The notes below the pieces were generated by a model. It saw nothing but the letters and a program-made list of their open reading frames with translations. It was not told the origin of the DNA and searched no databases. A program made the translations under genes and the position numbers. A DNA stretch of 64,000 nucleotides from Bacteroidota bacterium (GTDB lineage: Bacteria > Bacteroidota > Bacteroidia > NS11-12g > UBA955): contig SYIL01000021.1 in assembly GCA_005798825.1 (NCBI GenBank), positions 1 through 64,000 of the forward strand, read 5' to 3'. Numbering within the stretch: position 1 is the stretch's first letter; the number at the start of each line of letters is the position of its first letter. Below are positions 8,177 through 18,303 of this stretch, piece by piece.

Positions 8177-9589
8177 TTATAAACCAACAATAATAGAGGT
8201 TGAAAATCCGGCGCCATGCTGTTTTGTGGGTGCGATGAACGATTCTATACCGATGACATCCAATGTAAAATACGCCTTTCCAAAACCTCTAATGGGAGAA
8301 GAAATAAGGAGTTTACAGCCAATATCCCAAGTATCAAAACCGCCAATCCCCACATAGGGGTTCAATTCAAAATAATCAAATTTCTGATTTATGGGGGGTG
8401 GGATACGTTTGGAAAAAGAAACAGTAGAACGGGGAATATATCCTGGAATATTAACATAATCGCAGCGAAACGATACACCAGTATACTGCTTTTTAAACAA
8501 TTGCGTTTCTACAAACAAAGTAAATGGAGATAACACATTCCCCGACCGTTCTTGATCTATACTATTTAATCTGTCAAGGGCAGTGTCGCGTTGACGATTA
8601 AACCAATTGCCCAATTGTAATTCCTTCGGTGTCAATGCTACTTGCTGTATTGATACCGGCAGCATTGTTTGTGAAGAAAATGGTTTTAAACCGCGTCCAT
8701 TTGCAGACCAAATCATACCCCTACTATTTACTTGTACTGCCGGTAAATGATAGATTCCAAAATCTTTAACGCCCACAAGCCATTGGTTTGGGAATTGCAA
8801 TCCCATCATATTTCTTTTGCCAAAATGCAGATTTTTTTTGACACTCGTTGTAATGCCTAAACCCTTTTTGGTAAACCTCACATGATTGGTTGATTGAGAG
8901 TAAAAATTTCCAATGAACGAGATCGAATCCGCATTTTCACTCGTGAATAAATGAATATTCTCGGTTGATAGTATATTGTAATTATTAACCTGAGACAAAG
9001 AAAACGACCATTCACCCCATTTTTTTTTGGGAAGAGATATGCCAAAATCGATGGTGTTTAGCCCAATAGAAAACAGTGTATTGCTCCCCAATTGTAATAA
9101 TTTCCCTTTGTAATATCCATTTCCGCGAAACATCAAACGATAGGCATCTTTGGAAAAAACAAAACCCGCCATTTGGGTATTTCTAATGGAAATTTTTTCG
9201 ATCCCTATAAATTTTTTTGCAGTAATGGCTACTGATTTTGGGTATCTCAGTTTCAAGGGAAATAGCGCTAGGCTGAATTCTTGTATGAAACCTGCACGGT
9301 TTACATCTTTTATTTGTAATTCAGTCGACGTAGTGTTTTTGGTTGAGATATAACCCCCAAATGCCAATTTTTTCATAAATGCAAAAGGCAAACCGTTTGA
9401 TCCCGAAACGATTTTATAGCGGAAACCATCTTCCAACGGAAATGGGTTGTCAGAGATTTGCGGATTCACAACAATTGAATTTACGAGACTGTCTTTGTGT
9501 AGGTACTTTTTTTGAGATTGTGCCTTGCCAAAAGAGAAACCACAGAAAAGCAAAAGAAGGACACTTTTCCAAATAGGAATCAATGACAT
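8177..9589 (-). CDS. Exported outer-membrane protein, DUF5723-like
   Basis: The 470-residue protein starts at the ATG at 9589 with a clear signal peptide (MSLIPIWKSVLLLLFCGFSF, cleavage near AQS). The rest is rich in alternating strands such as KLLQLGSNTLFSIGLNTIDF and ends in a hydrophobic aromatic-poor strand STSIIVGL. Overall pattern and neighbours resemble the DUF5723 family, a Bacteroidota-specific set of predicted outer-membrane barrels; that assignment is from memory and only moderately sure. It sits 16 bases downstream of the large lipoprotein gene, so the two are very likely one transcription unit. Reading further upstream would overlap the lipoprotein gene and lose the signal peptide, hence the chosen start. 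Confidence 0.7.
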   Translation of the reverse strand: MSLIPIWKSVLLLLFCGFSFGKAQSQKKYLHKDSLVNSIVVNPQISDNPFPLEDGFRYKIVSGSNGLPFAFMKKLAFGGYISTKNTTSTELQIKDVNRAGFIQEFSLALFPLKLRYPKSVAITAKKFIGIEKISIRNTQMAGFVFSKDAYRLMFRGNGYYKGKLLQLGSNTLFSIGLNTIDFGISLPKKKWGEWSFSLSQVNNYNILSTENIHLFTSENADSISFIGNFYSQSTNHVRFTKKGLGITTSVKKNLHFGKRNMMGLQFPNQWLVGVKDFGIYHLPAVQVNSRGMIWSANGRGLKPFSSQTMLPVSIQQVALTPKELQLGNWFNRQRDTALDRLNSIDQERSGNVLSPFTLFVETQLFKKQYTGVSFRCDYVNIPGYIPRSTVSFSKRIPPPINQKFDYFELNPYVGIGGFDTWDIGCKLLISSPIRGFGKAYFTLDVIGIESFIAPTKQHGAGFSTSIIVGL

Positions 9590-9605
9590 AGAGCGGTCCA
9601 AAAAA

Positions 9606-11654
9606 TTACTTTTTATACCGCGATTCATACTCAAAATCAATGGTTGTTGACACCATAATACTGGCGTTGTCGTATATTCTTTGCATTTTCCCATTGCCAA
9701 TTAATGTGGTTGTGATGGCAATAAATTTTGTCTTTTTTAACGCATCAACTTTGTCTCTCCCTATGGCAATTGAAAATGCCCCATCAAAAGGGCTCGTTGC
9801 GAATCCTTTCGAATCGACGATGGCTGGTAAAATAATACCCTCTGATGGATTTATTTCCAATGCAGTAATCCCTTGTTCATTGTTGTCGAGTAAAGTCAAT
9901 TGCAAGTTTGCGCCCAATGGAAACATGTTTTTTACCCTCACATTTAACTTGGCCGACTGAATACGGTCTAGTCCTCCAATGGCGTTCCAATCTACACTTT
10001 GAGTATCACGGAGGGTAAATTTTCCCAATGAAAACTCTGCTGGAACCACCACCTTTAGCAAAACATCTACCTTGCTATTGTCAAAAACAAAATCCTTGTA
10101 AAGGTTTACATTGCCATTGGGATTTGTTTCTACATCAATATTATACTGCAGACGCTGGGGTAAATTTTCAACAAACTGCTTGACATTTGAATTGTTAGGG
10201 TTCAATTCAATTTCAGTCTCTGTATATGCGTTGCGGACAAAAGGGGGAGATGTAATCAAAATATCATTGGCTAAGGGGGTCGCTAATAAGGGGATTTTCT
10301 TGTTTGAAAAGACATTTTCACCTGCCAGAGTATTTATTTTCAGGCGACCATCGTTACCAATGGAATTGCGCAACAATAAACTCATTTTGAAGTCCTTGAA
10401 TTTTATATCGCCGTCCAAACCTTTAAATAAATCAAATGGAGCCACCTGATTTCCAGTTTGTGTAAGTAGTTGACCCATATATCCAATAGCATAGTCTGGA
10501 ATCATGGATTCCAATCGATAATCGATTCGGATGCTATCTTTGAGTCCAACAGCTACCTTTCTTCCTGAACTATCGAGCGTTACAATCAGAATTTGGTGAA
10601 ATGTATTTACCGTATCCTTGGTATCTGGATTCTTTCCTCGGAAATCAATTAAATAATCGCTAAGATCAAATAGTTCATTGCGGGTACTTATTCCTCCGGG
10701 CGTAGCAGCGGGTAATTTAACAATTCTTGAGAGTTTTTTGCCTTGTTTGATGGCGGTGGGAATTTCAAAGAACATGGTCATGTCTTCTTGTATCGTACTT
10801 ACCAATTTCATGCGCAACAACCCACTTTTGGCTTTAAAATATTTTACTTCAGCCCCACCCATATATACGGTAAGTCCCTCATTTTGCTCTATTACATTTT
10901 GGGATGGGAAAGCCGCAATAGCATACCTGGGTCGTAAGCGAGATACGGTGAGTTCAATATCAACTCCTTTGCTCGCATCTATTAATACAGGTCCCGAGCT
11001 TGCCTCGGTGGTCAGGCGTTTGATACTGCCTTTTAAGCCTTTTGAAACAGTTTTATTTCTTAAGTCGATGCGTTTTGTAACTTTTCCACCCATGGGGATA
11101 TTGGTAAATGAATCATATGCAACCTGGCTGTTGTCATTTGCATTTGTAAGTTCAAAAACCACCAATTTTACTTTTACTGGCAATCCGTTAGAAATACCAA
11201 TATCTAAAAACCCGCTATCCAATGTAGCGGTTTCAAAAAATGCGCTGGCATCAATGTCAACGGGAGATAGATTTCCCTGATTTTGCTCGGGTATATTGGC
11301 AGTCTGGCCGTCTAATAATTTAAACAAGGGATTGATCTGACCCAGCGTTATCTTTTGAAGAATACTCCGGTCACTCAATTTTAATCGGTTAAGGGTAAAA
11401 GATGCGGAGATCCCAGTATCATAAACCCTAATGTTGGCCATGCGGTAGCTGTAAAGTAAATTTTCGTAATTGAGTAAATAACTGCTGTCAGAAACAGTGT
11501 TTTTAAGAAATTTGGCATCGATCTGACCCAAACCTAAATTGGATTTAAACAAGGGTACCGATACGGCGACATCCCAAGAAAGGGGCTCTCGTTTACAGGC
11601 TGTAAAAAAAAACAATACACCTAAAATGAAAGAAATAATAGTTGGCCTTCGCAT
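9606..11654 (-). CDS. Large lipoprotein of unknown function
   Basis: This is an unrecognised protein of 682 residues. Starting at the ATG at 11654 it has a typical lipoprotein signal (MRRPTIISFILGVLFFFTAC) with the lipid-bearing Cys after FTA; a GTG three codons upstream is the alternative. The mature part is nearly all beta-strand and loop, with many short hydrophobic alternations and no catalytic motif that I can see. Repeated phrases such as DIDVELTVSRL-like strands suggest several immunoglobulin-like or jelly-roll modules. It lies just upstream of the DUF5723-like gene, so a two-part outer-membrane assembly (barrel plus lipoprotein) is a fair inference. Confidence 0.75.
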   Translation of the reverse strand: MRRPTIISFILGVLFFFTACKREPLSWDVAVSVPLFKSNLGLGQIDAKFLKNTVSDSSYLLNYENLLYSYRMANIRVYDTGISASFTLNRLKLSDRSILQKITLGQINPLFKLLDGQTANIPEQNQGNLSPVDIDASAFFETATLDSGFLDIGISNGLPVKVKLVVFELTNANDNSQVAYDSFTNIPMGGKVTKRIDLRNKTVSKGLKGSIKRLTTEASSGPVLIDASKGVDIELTVSRLRPRYAIAAFPSQNVIEQNEGLTVYMGGAEVKYFKAKSGLLRMKLVSTIQEDMTMFFEIPTAIKQGKKLSRIVKLPAATPGGISTRNELFDLSDYLIDFRGKNPDTKDTVNTFHQILIVTLDSSGRKVAVGLKDSIRIDYRLESMIPDYAIGYMGQLLTQTGNQVAPFDLFKGLDGDIKFKDFKMSLLLRNSIGNDGRLKINTLAGENVFSNKKIPLLATPLANDILITSPPFVRNAYTETEIELNPNNSNVKQFVENLPQRLQYNIDVETNPNGNVNLYKDFVFDNSKVDVLLKVVVPAEFSLGKFTLRDTQSVDWNAIGGLDRIQSAKLNVRVKNMFPLGANLQLTLLDNNEQGITALEINPSEGIILPAIVDSKGFATSPFDGAFSIAIGRDKVDALKKTKFIAITTTLIGNGKMQRIYDNASIMVSTTIDFEYESRYKK

Positions 11655-11819
11655 TCGAGGCACAATTTAACGCCTTGTATTTGGTTTGCGAAACTTTCCA
11701 CCGGTAAAAATCAAAATATTGCCAATATATGGCGGGTAATAAAGTAATTAGTCTCAAACAATTAGACAAAGCAAGACCCAGAAGAATTTAGGTTAATGTG
11801 GAACATTGCAGTGAAGAAT

Positions 11820-12293
11820 TTATGAATTCAAAAGCCATTTTGATCCAAATGTAATGGCACCCCAAAACAAAATAGATAAAACCATATAGCCAAATACCCG
11901 CCATCGATTCGATTCCATAGCAATGCAAATGAAACAACCAATTGGCAAACTCAAAAGATAAGGCGATAAAAAAGCGAGAACGGGCACCCCCCCCCAACGT
12001 TTAATTTTTACTAAAATGCGATTTTTTTTACTGAATTTTTTTGGGTTTATTGACCCTGTAGGATTTCTTTTTTGCCTAAGAATCACACTGAACCGAATAA
12101 AGATTTTTTGGATTATCGAACCCAAAAAAATCCAGATAGATACCCCCAGAATGCCCCCGAAGGAGGTTGCACAGAAATCGATTAAGGGATTGGATTGTGG
12201 AGTGGATAACAGCGCCAAGACCCCAAGAATATACTTAAATGTACTTAGTATTATGACTAACAAGTACTTTAACAATAGATAAGTATCATTCAT
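11820..12293 (-). CDS. Small multi-span membrane protein of unknown function
   Basis: The 157-residue protein has about four hydrophobic helices: near residues 8-28, 42-65, 103-125 and 132-152. A basic, cytoplasmic-looking stretch (RQKRNPTGSINPKKFSKKNR) lies in the middle, followed by KRWGGVPVLAFLSPYLLSLP. I do not recognise the family with certainty; the Gly-Gly-x-Pro re-entrant-like segment recalls small DedA-like or Sm_multidrug_ex membrane proteins. The codons for Trp-Gly-Gly-Val contain an uninterrupted run of nine G (minus strand, 11987-11995), a possible slippage site. The gene stands alone, divergent from the porin gene. Confidence 0.6.
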   Translation of the reverse strand: MNDTYLLLKYLLVIILSTFKYILGVLALLSTPQSNPLIDFCATSFGGILGVSIWIFLGSIIQKIFIRFSVILRQKRNPTGSINPKKFSKKNRILVKIKRWGGVPVLAFLSPYLLSLPIGCFICIAMESNRWRVFGYMVLSILFWGAITFGSKWLLNS

Positions 12294-12375
12294 TGTTTCA
12301 AAATAATGCCCATTCTTCTATTCCAGACAAAGATGTGAGGCCTTAGAGCCAAAGCGTGGATAATTATATGCAAAT

Positions 12376-14574
12376 TTGCAGAACATTTATTTCATTTTGA
12401 CTAAACTGATTCTGAACATATCATTGCTACTGCATTTCTTAGCCATTGCTATTCCTTCATATGCACAAGGCATAGGCACCCTTCAAATGGATTTGCCGTT
12501 TCGTGATTCTTCCAAAGTTAGTACAGAAGTCAACAAGAAAAACACAAAATTTAAAATACACCCACAAACAGCTGATTTGATTCATTTTATGGGCAATGCT
12601 TGGAATACTCCTTTAAACATATTGTGCAATCCTTCGAATCCAAAAGATACCCTTGCCTATGAATCTTTTTCCTATGATACCAATGCGGTAAATACTTCTT
12701 TTTATCGAAATGAAACTCCTTACACAATGGCCGATTTGGGAGAAATAGGAAGTCCTATGCACACACTTACGGGGTATACGATGGGTGTAAAAAAGCGAAA
12801 TCCCTTGTCTTTGGATGGGTTGATTCGCATCGGATTTAATCCTTTCGCTTGTTCCGATAATAACCCAGAAGACATGCAATTTTATCAGGCTTTCGCCCCC
12901 TTTACGCAATTTAATTACATGCAAGGGCCGGGCAATACCATCGCATTGAAGGCATTGCATACCCAAAATTTTAGCCCAGGGTGGAATATCGCACTCGACT
13001 ATAATAGCAGTGTTAATCAGGAGCAATATTTTGGGTCTCTTCAAAACAATACACGTAAAAGAATTCGTTTCGGAAGTCTTTTCCAATCCCAAAATAAACG
13101 CTTTAAGCAAACTATTGTATTCAGTTGGAATCGATCGCGAAGGGTAGAAAACGGTGGCCTTGCAAATGATAGCCAGTTTTTTTTACCGGTCAATTCTTCT
13201 CAGTGGCAAATGCGACCACTTGGGTATTACACTCCCCAGTTAGACAAAGCAAAATCATCAATAGAAAATAATAAACACCTTGTGTGGAACCGCTATCAAT
13301 TGCAAGCTACTCCCAAATGGTTTCTCACAGAATCGATGGTATGGGAGAAAGTAAAATTCCAATATAAAGATGAAAATAGAGACACTACTTATTATGGTTC
13401 CAGAACCTTTAATGAAATAAAAAAGGTTGATGACAGTAGTGCCTGGAACCTCTTTACCCATAGGTTCGGACTGGAGCGCCATCTTGGTCCTGGATACAGA
13501 AATGCCATCGTTGGTCTAAATCATGTATTCCAAAGCGGTCAATATCAATTTATTCAACCCCATTTTTTGAACGAGCAATCGGTAAAAAAAGTATTTTCAC
13601 ATGGAGTTCAAGCCAAATGGAGTTGCGATAGAATTAATATAAATGGCGAGTTTATGTTTAGTGGGTATTCAACAGGAAGTCATGCTGTATCGTTGCGATC
13701 GAATACCCTTCGCATTCCCCTTCACTATAAATCCGATACAGTATTCTTGAGAAACAATGCATCAACGCGATGTATAGAAAACGAAAATGGATTCATTGAC
13801 TCGTTTCGTTCTGAAGGTCTTACAAAATACTTCTTTGTGCCCAAGCAAACCCTGGGAATAGAACTTAGAATCAATTCTCAGATGCAATATGCCTCGTTGT
13901 TTCAATACCAATTTGAGAGCAATCACCACCAATACGAAAGAAATTTAGAGCCAACAGGATCCAGATCACTGCAGATTGCGATAACGCATAAAAAAGGGGT
14001 TCACTCAAAATCTTTTTTGGGGATCTTTTCTGATTTTGGAATCTTGAATCGGCCATTGGTTTCTATCGATTCTTTACAAGTAACACAACTACCAAGTGTG
14101 CAATTTGCCAAAATTGAATTCCAAAAGTGCATTAATTTTAAACAAGTAACAATTTTTCAATCTATTTTATATCAATTATATGAAAAGAAAGTAATAAATA
14201 CTTTATTTAATATGGGAATGCCCAAATGGTTGAGTACCACGTCTATTTTCTACGAGGTCCCGATTTTTCACAAGGCAATGAATCTTCGCCTTGGAACAGA
14301 TCTTCGGTATGTGTCTCATTTCCAAAATACATTTTACCGTGCCGATGCGGCTAGCTTTATATACGCAAGTCAAGGCAAGCCGCTTGGGAATTACCTTGAG
14401 CTTGATGTATATGCCAATGCGCGGGTTCAATTGATGGATATTTTTGTGAGGATTGAACACCTCAACGAACTTGTGGTGATTCCCGGTTTCAATACTCGTT
14501 ACCAATACATACAAGGCTATCCAACGCAGCCCTACCGCATTCGATTTGGCTTACAATGGAAATTTTTTAATTAG
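12376..14574 (+). CDS. Putative outer-membrane porin (Porin_10-like)
   Basis: The 732-residue protein has a signal peptide ending in IPSYAQ and a long beta-barrel body that finishes with the strand RIRFGLQWKFF, a good outer-membrane insertion end. Internal phrases such as FAPFTQFNYMQGPGNTIALK followed by ALHTQNFSPGWNIALDYN match the pattern of Bacteroidota putative porins (Porin_10), where a YxQGxG motif precedes THTQN and WNxGxDY. No ATG fits: the frame opens after a stop at 12361-12363, so translation starts at TTG 12376 or at TTG 12397, and the latter gives a more typical signal peptide. Its stop codon overlaps that of polA, which converges on it. Confidence 0.78.
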   Translation: MQNIYFILTKLILNISLLLHFLAIAIPSYAQGIGTLQMDLPFRDSSKVSTEVNKKNTKFKIHPQTADLIHFMGNAWNTPLNILCNPSNPKDTLAYESFSYDTNAVNTSFYRNETPYTMADLGEIGSPMHTLTGYTMGVKKRNPLSLDGLIRIGFNPFACSDNNPEDMQFYQAFAPFTQFNYMQGPGNTIALKALHTQNFSPGWNIALDYNSSVNQEQYFGSLQNNTRKRIRFGSLFQSQNKRFKQTIVFSWNRSRRVENGGLANDSQFFLPVNSSQWQMRPLGYYTPQLDKAKSSIENNKHLVWNRYQLQATPKWFLTESMVWEKVKFQYKDENRDTTYYGSRTFNEIKKVDDSSAWNLFTHRFGLERHLGPGYRNAIVGLNHVFQSGQYQFIQPHFLNEQSVKKVFSHGVQAKWSCDRININGEFMFSGYSTGSHAVSLRSNTLRIPLHYKSDTVFLRNNASTRCIENENGFIDSFRSEGLTKYFFVPKQTLGIELRINSQMQYASLFQYQFESNHHQYERNLEPTGSRSLQIAITHKKGVHSKSFLGIFSDFGILNRPLVSIDSLQVTQLPSVQFAKIEFQKCINFKQVTIFQSILYQLYEKKVINTLFNMGMPKWLSTTSIFYEVPIFHKAMNLRLGTDLRYVSHFQNTFYRADAASFIYASQGKPLGNYLELDVYANARVQLMDIFVRIEHLNELVVIPGFNTRYQYIQGYPTQPYRIRFGLQWKFFN

Positions 14575-17507
14575 TGGGCCTCAAGCCAATTTGACCCTAT
14601 TCCTGATTCTACCAATACAGGAATATCCAAAGGCAATGCATTTTCCATCAGGGATTTTATTTTTGGTTCGACCCATAACAATTCTTCGCGGGGCACCTCA
14701 AAAAGCAATTCATCGTGCACTTGCAATATCATTCGGGTTTTACATTTCTGGGTTTTAAGCCAATCTTGAATATGAATCATAGCAAGCTTGATCATGTCGG
14801 CTGCACTGCCTTGGATGGGAGCATTTATGGCATTTCTTTCGGCAAATCCTCGCATAACCGCATTTGCCGAATTGATGTCTCGCATATATCTCCGGCGGCC
14901 AAGAATGGTTTCAACATACCCCATTTCTTTCGCCTTCAAGACAGTTTCATCCATATATTCTTTGATTCCCCCAAACTGAATAAAATACTGTTGTATAATT
15001 TCTTTTGCCTCGGTACGTGAAATTCCAACTCTTTGGCTTAGGCCAAACGCGGAAATTCCATAAATAATCCCAAAATTTACGGTTTTTGCTTTTCTGCGCA
15101 TTTCTTTATCTACTTGATCTACAGGAACCTCCCAAACTTTTGAGGCAGTAGCAATGTGAATGTCTATACCCTGACGGAATGCTTCTTGCATGGCCTTATC
15201 GCCACTAATATGGGCAATGATTCGCAATTCTATTTGAGAATAATCACAACTTAAGAGCTGATTTTCGGCGCCCTGTGGTACAAATGCTTTGCGGATTTCT
15301 CGACCCAACTCTGTGCGAATTGGGATATTCTGCAAATTGGGGTTTTGGCTACTCAGTCTTCCTGTTGCAGCAACGGCCTGGTTAAAATGGGTATGGATAC
15401 GACCGGTTTGTTCACTTACCAAAAGCGGCAAAGCATCTACATAGGTACTTTTTAATTTTTGAAGTGTCCTAAAATCTAAAATTTGTTGGACAATAGGATG
15501 TTTGTTAAGAATTGAATTCAGTGTCTCTTCATCTGTTTGGTACTGGCCAGTTTTGGTTTTTTTAGGTTTTTCAACCAATTTCAATTGCTCAAATAATATA
15601 TTTCCCACTTGCTGTGCAGAAGCAATATTGAAGGCGTTACCAGCAAGATCAAAGATGGTAGATTGAACCATTTGGACTTGATTGAGCAATTCTTTGCTGT
15701 ATTCGTGTAAAAATGCAACATCGATTTTTACGCCTATTCGTTCCATTTCTTCTAGAACAATTACAAGAGGCATTTCTACTTCATTGAGTAATTTGTCCAA
15801 GCCCCTTTCGGCAATGCCATCTCGAAGGATTTCATACAATTGGATGGTTATGTCGGCGTCCTCGCTGGCGTATTCAGCAATTTGCGCCAAAGGAACATCC
15901 TTCATATTGCCTTGATTTTTTCCTTTTTTCCCAATCAGTGTTTCAATAGAAATGGGGGTATATCCCAAAAATTTTTCACTCATCCATTGCATGTTATGCC
16001 TTTGGTCAGGCTCCAATAAATAGTGGGCCAACATGGTATCAAAAAATGGAGGTGCTATTGCCACCGAATAATTTTGCAATACCGAAATATCATATTTGAT
16101 ATTTTGGGCAATTTTGAGTTTTGGTGAAGCAAAAATATACCTAAATTCCTCAAGGATAAGTCCTGCACCTTCTCTAGTAATGGGAATGGGAACATACCAA
16201 CCTGTGGATGCTTTGGTCGAAAATGACAAGCCTACCAGTGAAGCTTGTGTAGAGTCTATACCGGTGGTTTCGGTATCGAAACAAAAGGCTTCAGCGGCTT
16301 CTAATTCTGCCAATAGTTCGGCTCTTTGGGATTTATTTTCGGCAATGCGGTATTGATGATTTACATCTGCCAGGGTTTTATACTTTATCGGTGGCAGGTT
16401 TTCATCTTGGTCTTCTGGGTATGTCTCTTCAAATGAAATTGAAGGCTTTGCTTGGTCTACAGGAGCTGATTTTGCATTTCTACTTTGCTTTTTCACAGCC
16501 GTATTGATGGGCTGCCCAAATAAATCAAATCCCATTGTGGCATGCGCATTCGTGTCTTCATTGTTTTCGACACGGCTTGATTCAAGGCCTGGAACTGGTT
16601 CCGAATAAGTAGGCAATGGCATAGAGTGAGCTGATTCTGACATGGCCCTGCGCAACATATTTCTAAATTCTAATTCGTCAAATACATTGCGCAAGAGGGT
16701 CTCATTAATGGGTTTTAAGGAAAAGGTTTCAATCTCCAATTCAAGCGGGACTGCCGTATCTATGGTTGCCAACCACTTGCTCATTTTTGCCTGCTCGGCA
16801 AAGGCTGTAAAATTTTCTTGTAATTTGCCTTTTAATTGATGGGTGTTTTCAAAAATTTTCTCCATACTTCCAAATTCCTGGATCAACTTTTTTGCCGTCT
16901 TTTCGCCTACTCCTGGAACCCCAGGAATATTGTCAGATGCGTCACCCCAGAGCCCTAAAATATCTATTACCTGCTTAGGGTCAGTTATTTCCCACTTGTT
17001 TAGCACCTCTTGTATACCCAAAATTTCATCCCCATTACCCATACGACCGGGCTTGAATATTTTTACATTTTCGCGGACCAGTTGACCGAAATCTTTATCG
17101 GGTGTCATCATAAAAACATCATATCCCAAATCTCCCGCCTTCCAGGCCAATGTTCCAATTATATCATCGGCCTCATAGCCATCCATGGCAATCACTGGAA
17201 TATTAAATCCCTCAACAATGCGAAAAATAAAGGGAATGCTTAAGCGCAAATCTTCCGGCATCGCTTCTCTTTGTGCCTTGTACGCTGTGTATTGAATATG
17301 TCTTTGTGTGGGAGCTGGAGTATCAAATACCACTGCGATATGCGTAGGTTTTTGTTTTCGGATAATTTCCAATAAAGTATTTGTAAATCCAAACATGGCA
17401 CTGGCATTAAACCCTTTGCTTGTCATGCGTGGATTTTGGCTAAATGCAAAAAAAGCCCTGTATATGAGGGCCATGCCATCCAATAAAAAAAGTTTTCCTT
17501 TCGTCAT
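14571..17507 (-). CDS. polA: DNA polymerase I
   Basis: The 978-residue enzyme fills gaps in repair and replaces RNA primers. All three domains are present. The 5' nuclease (about 1-290) has FLLDGMALIYRAFFAFS, DGYEADDIIGTLA, TPDKDFGQLV and the helix-hairpin-helix GVPGVGEKTAKKL. The 3'-5' exonuclease (about 385-570) keeps FDTETTG, so proofreading appears intact. The polymerase domain (about 580-978) shows DYSQIELRIIAHISGD, KTVNFGIIYGISAFG and QVHDELLFEVP. A Gln/Lys-rich, less ordered linker lies at about 300-380. ATG 17507 is preferred over the TTG two codons upstream. The gene ends tail to tail with the porin gene. Confidence 0.97.
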   Translation of the reverse strand: MTKGKLFLLDGMALIYRAFFAFSQNPRMTSKGFNASAMFGFTNTLLEIIRKQKPTHIAVVFDTPAPTQRHIQYTAYKAQREAMPEDLRLSIPFIFRIVEGFNIPVIAMDGYEADDIIGTLAWKAGDLGYDVFMMTPDKDFGQLVRENVKIFKPGRMGNGDEILGIQEVLNKWEITDPKQVIDILGLWGDASDNIPGVPGVGEKTAKKLIQEFGSMEKIFENTHQLKGKLQENFTAFAEQAKMSKWLATIDTAVPLELEIETFSLKPINETLLRNVFDELEFRNMLRRAMSESAHSMPLPTYSEPVPGLESSRVENNEDTNAHATMGFDLFGQPINTAVKKQSRNAKSAPVDQAKPSISFEETYPEDQDENLPPIKYKTLADVNHQYRIAENKSQRAELLAELEAAEAFCFDTETTGIDSTQASLVGLSFSTKASTGWYVPIPITREGAGLILEEFRYIFASPKLKIAQNIKYDISVLQNYSVAIAPPFFDTMLAHYLLEPDQRHNMQWMSEKFLGYTPISIETLIGKKGKNQGNMKDVPLAQIAEYASEDADITIQLYEILRDGIAERGLDKLLNEVEMPLVIVLEEMERIGVKIDVAFLHEYSKELLNQVQMVQSTIFDLAGNAFNIASAQQVGNILFEQLKLVEKPKKTKTGQYQTDEETLNSILNKHPIVQQILDFRTLQKLKSTYVDALPLLVSEQTGRIHTHFNQAVAATGRLSSQNPNLQNIPIRTELGREIRKAFVPQGAENQLLSCDYSQIELRIIAHISGDKAMQEAFRQGIDIHIATASKVWEVPVDQVDKEMRRKAKTVNFGIIYGISAFGLSQRVGISRTEAKEIIQQYFIQFGGIKEYMDETVLKAKEMGYVETILGRRRYMRDINSANAVMRGFAERNAINAPIQGSAADMIKLAMIHIQDWLKTQKCKTRMILQVHDELLFEVPREELLWVEPKIKSLMENALPLDIPVLVESGIGSNWLEAH

Positions 17508-17563
17508 AAGCAAAGAGCCAAGTTACAACAAAGCCCTAGGATTGCCTATCAAAGCCATAGAAA

Positions 17564-18094
17564 TTACTCCTTCTTTTTAAATCCTAAACTCACCCCATTG
17601 ATGCAATATCGCAAACCACCTGGTTGTCCAAACCCATCCGTAAAAACATGCCCTAGATGACCTCCACAGGCGTTGCAAACTACTTCTACTCGGCTCATAT
17701 TATGTGAAATATCCTCAATTTCTCTGACCTTGGATTTGTCTATGGATTGATAAAAACTTGGCCAACCACACCCTGCATCAAATTTGGTATTGCTGGAGAA
17801 CAACTCAGCATCACATCCTTTGCAAACATAAATCCCTGGCTCCCAAAAAGTTTCATATTCACTGGAAAATGAAGGCTCTGTACCTTTTTTTCTCAATACA
17901 TAAAATGCTTCTTCACCCAGTTGCTTCATCCACTGCTCATCTGTTTTTTCAACTGAAAATCCTATGATTTTTTTTTGCATTGGAGGTTTTTTAAAGAGCG
18001 TATCTTCAGGTGATATTTTTGCATAACAAGCATAAAATGATGGTGTTGTAGCCATGATAAATAAGTATAAAATAAGAATCCTTCCACAGCGCAT
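17564..18094 (-). CDS. msrB: Peptide-methionine (R)-S-oxide reductase, exported
   Basis: MsrB reduces the R form of methionine sulfoxide in damaged proteins. The 176-residue protein has the zinc cysteines in two CxxC pairs (VCKGCDAELF and VCNACGGHLGHVF), the motif FDAGCGWPSFY, and the catalytic Cys in LRYCINGVSLGF. An N-terminal hydrophobic segment (RILILYLFIMATTPSFYAC) ends in a Cys that may be lipidated, so the enzyme probably works outside the cytoplasm. ATG 18094 is preferred over an upstream TTG. Together with the exported thioredoxin at 4951 it suggests periplasmic redox repair, although the genes are not linked. Confidence 0.93.
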   Translation of the reverse strand: MRCGRILILYLFIMATTPSFYACYAKISPEDTLFKKPPMQKKIIGFSVEKTDEQWMKQLGEEAFYVLRKKGTEPSFSSEYETFWEPGIYVCKGCDAELFSSNTKFDAGCGWPSFYQSIDKSKVREIEDISHNMSRVEVVCNACGGHLGHVFTDGFGQPGGLRYCINGVSLGFKKKE

Positions 18095-18303
18095 TTGAAC
18101 ATCAAAAATCGACAAAAATTTTCAAAGTACAAACCAAAATTAATCTTGGCGTATTTAGTTAAGTGGAAAAGGATTTAGTTTAGGTGTGGAGGCAAATAGA
18201 TCAAAAATTTGTTCTGTTTTGGTTATTTCCGCCAAGTAGTTATACTATTACAATAGCGCGTATTGCAGTTCAATTGATTCGGATTGTGGGTCGATAAATG
18301 ACG

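Noticed and set aside
10678-11280. 200-codon open frame on the plus strand
   Set aside because: It is antisense to the large lipoprotein gene, which has a proper signal peptide and a continuous strand pattern.
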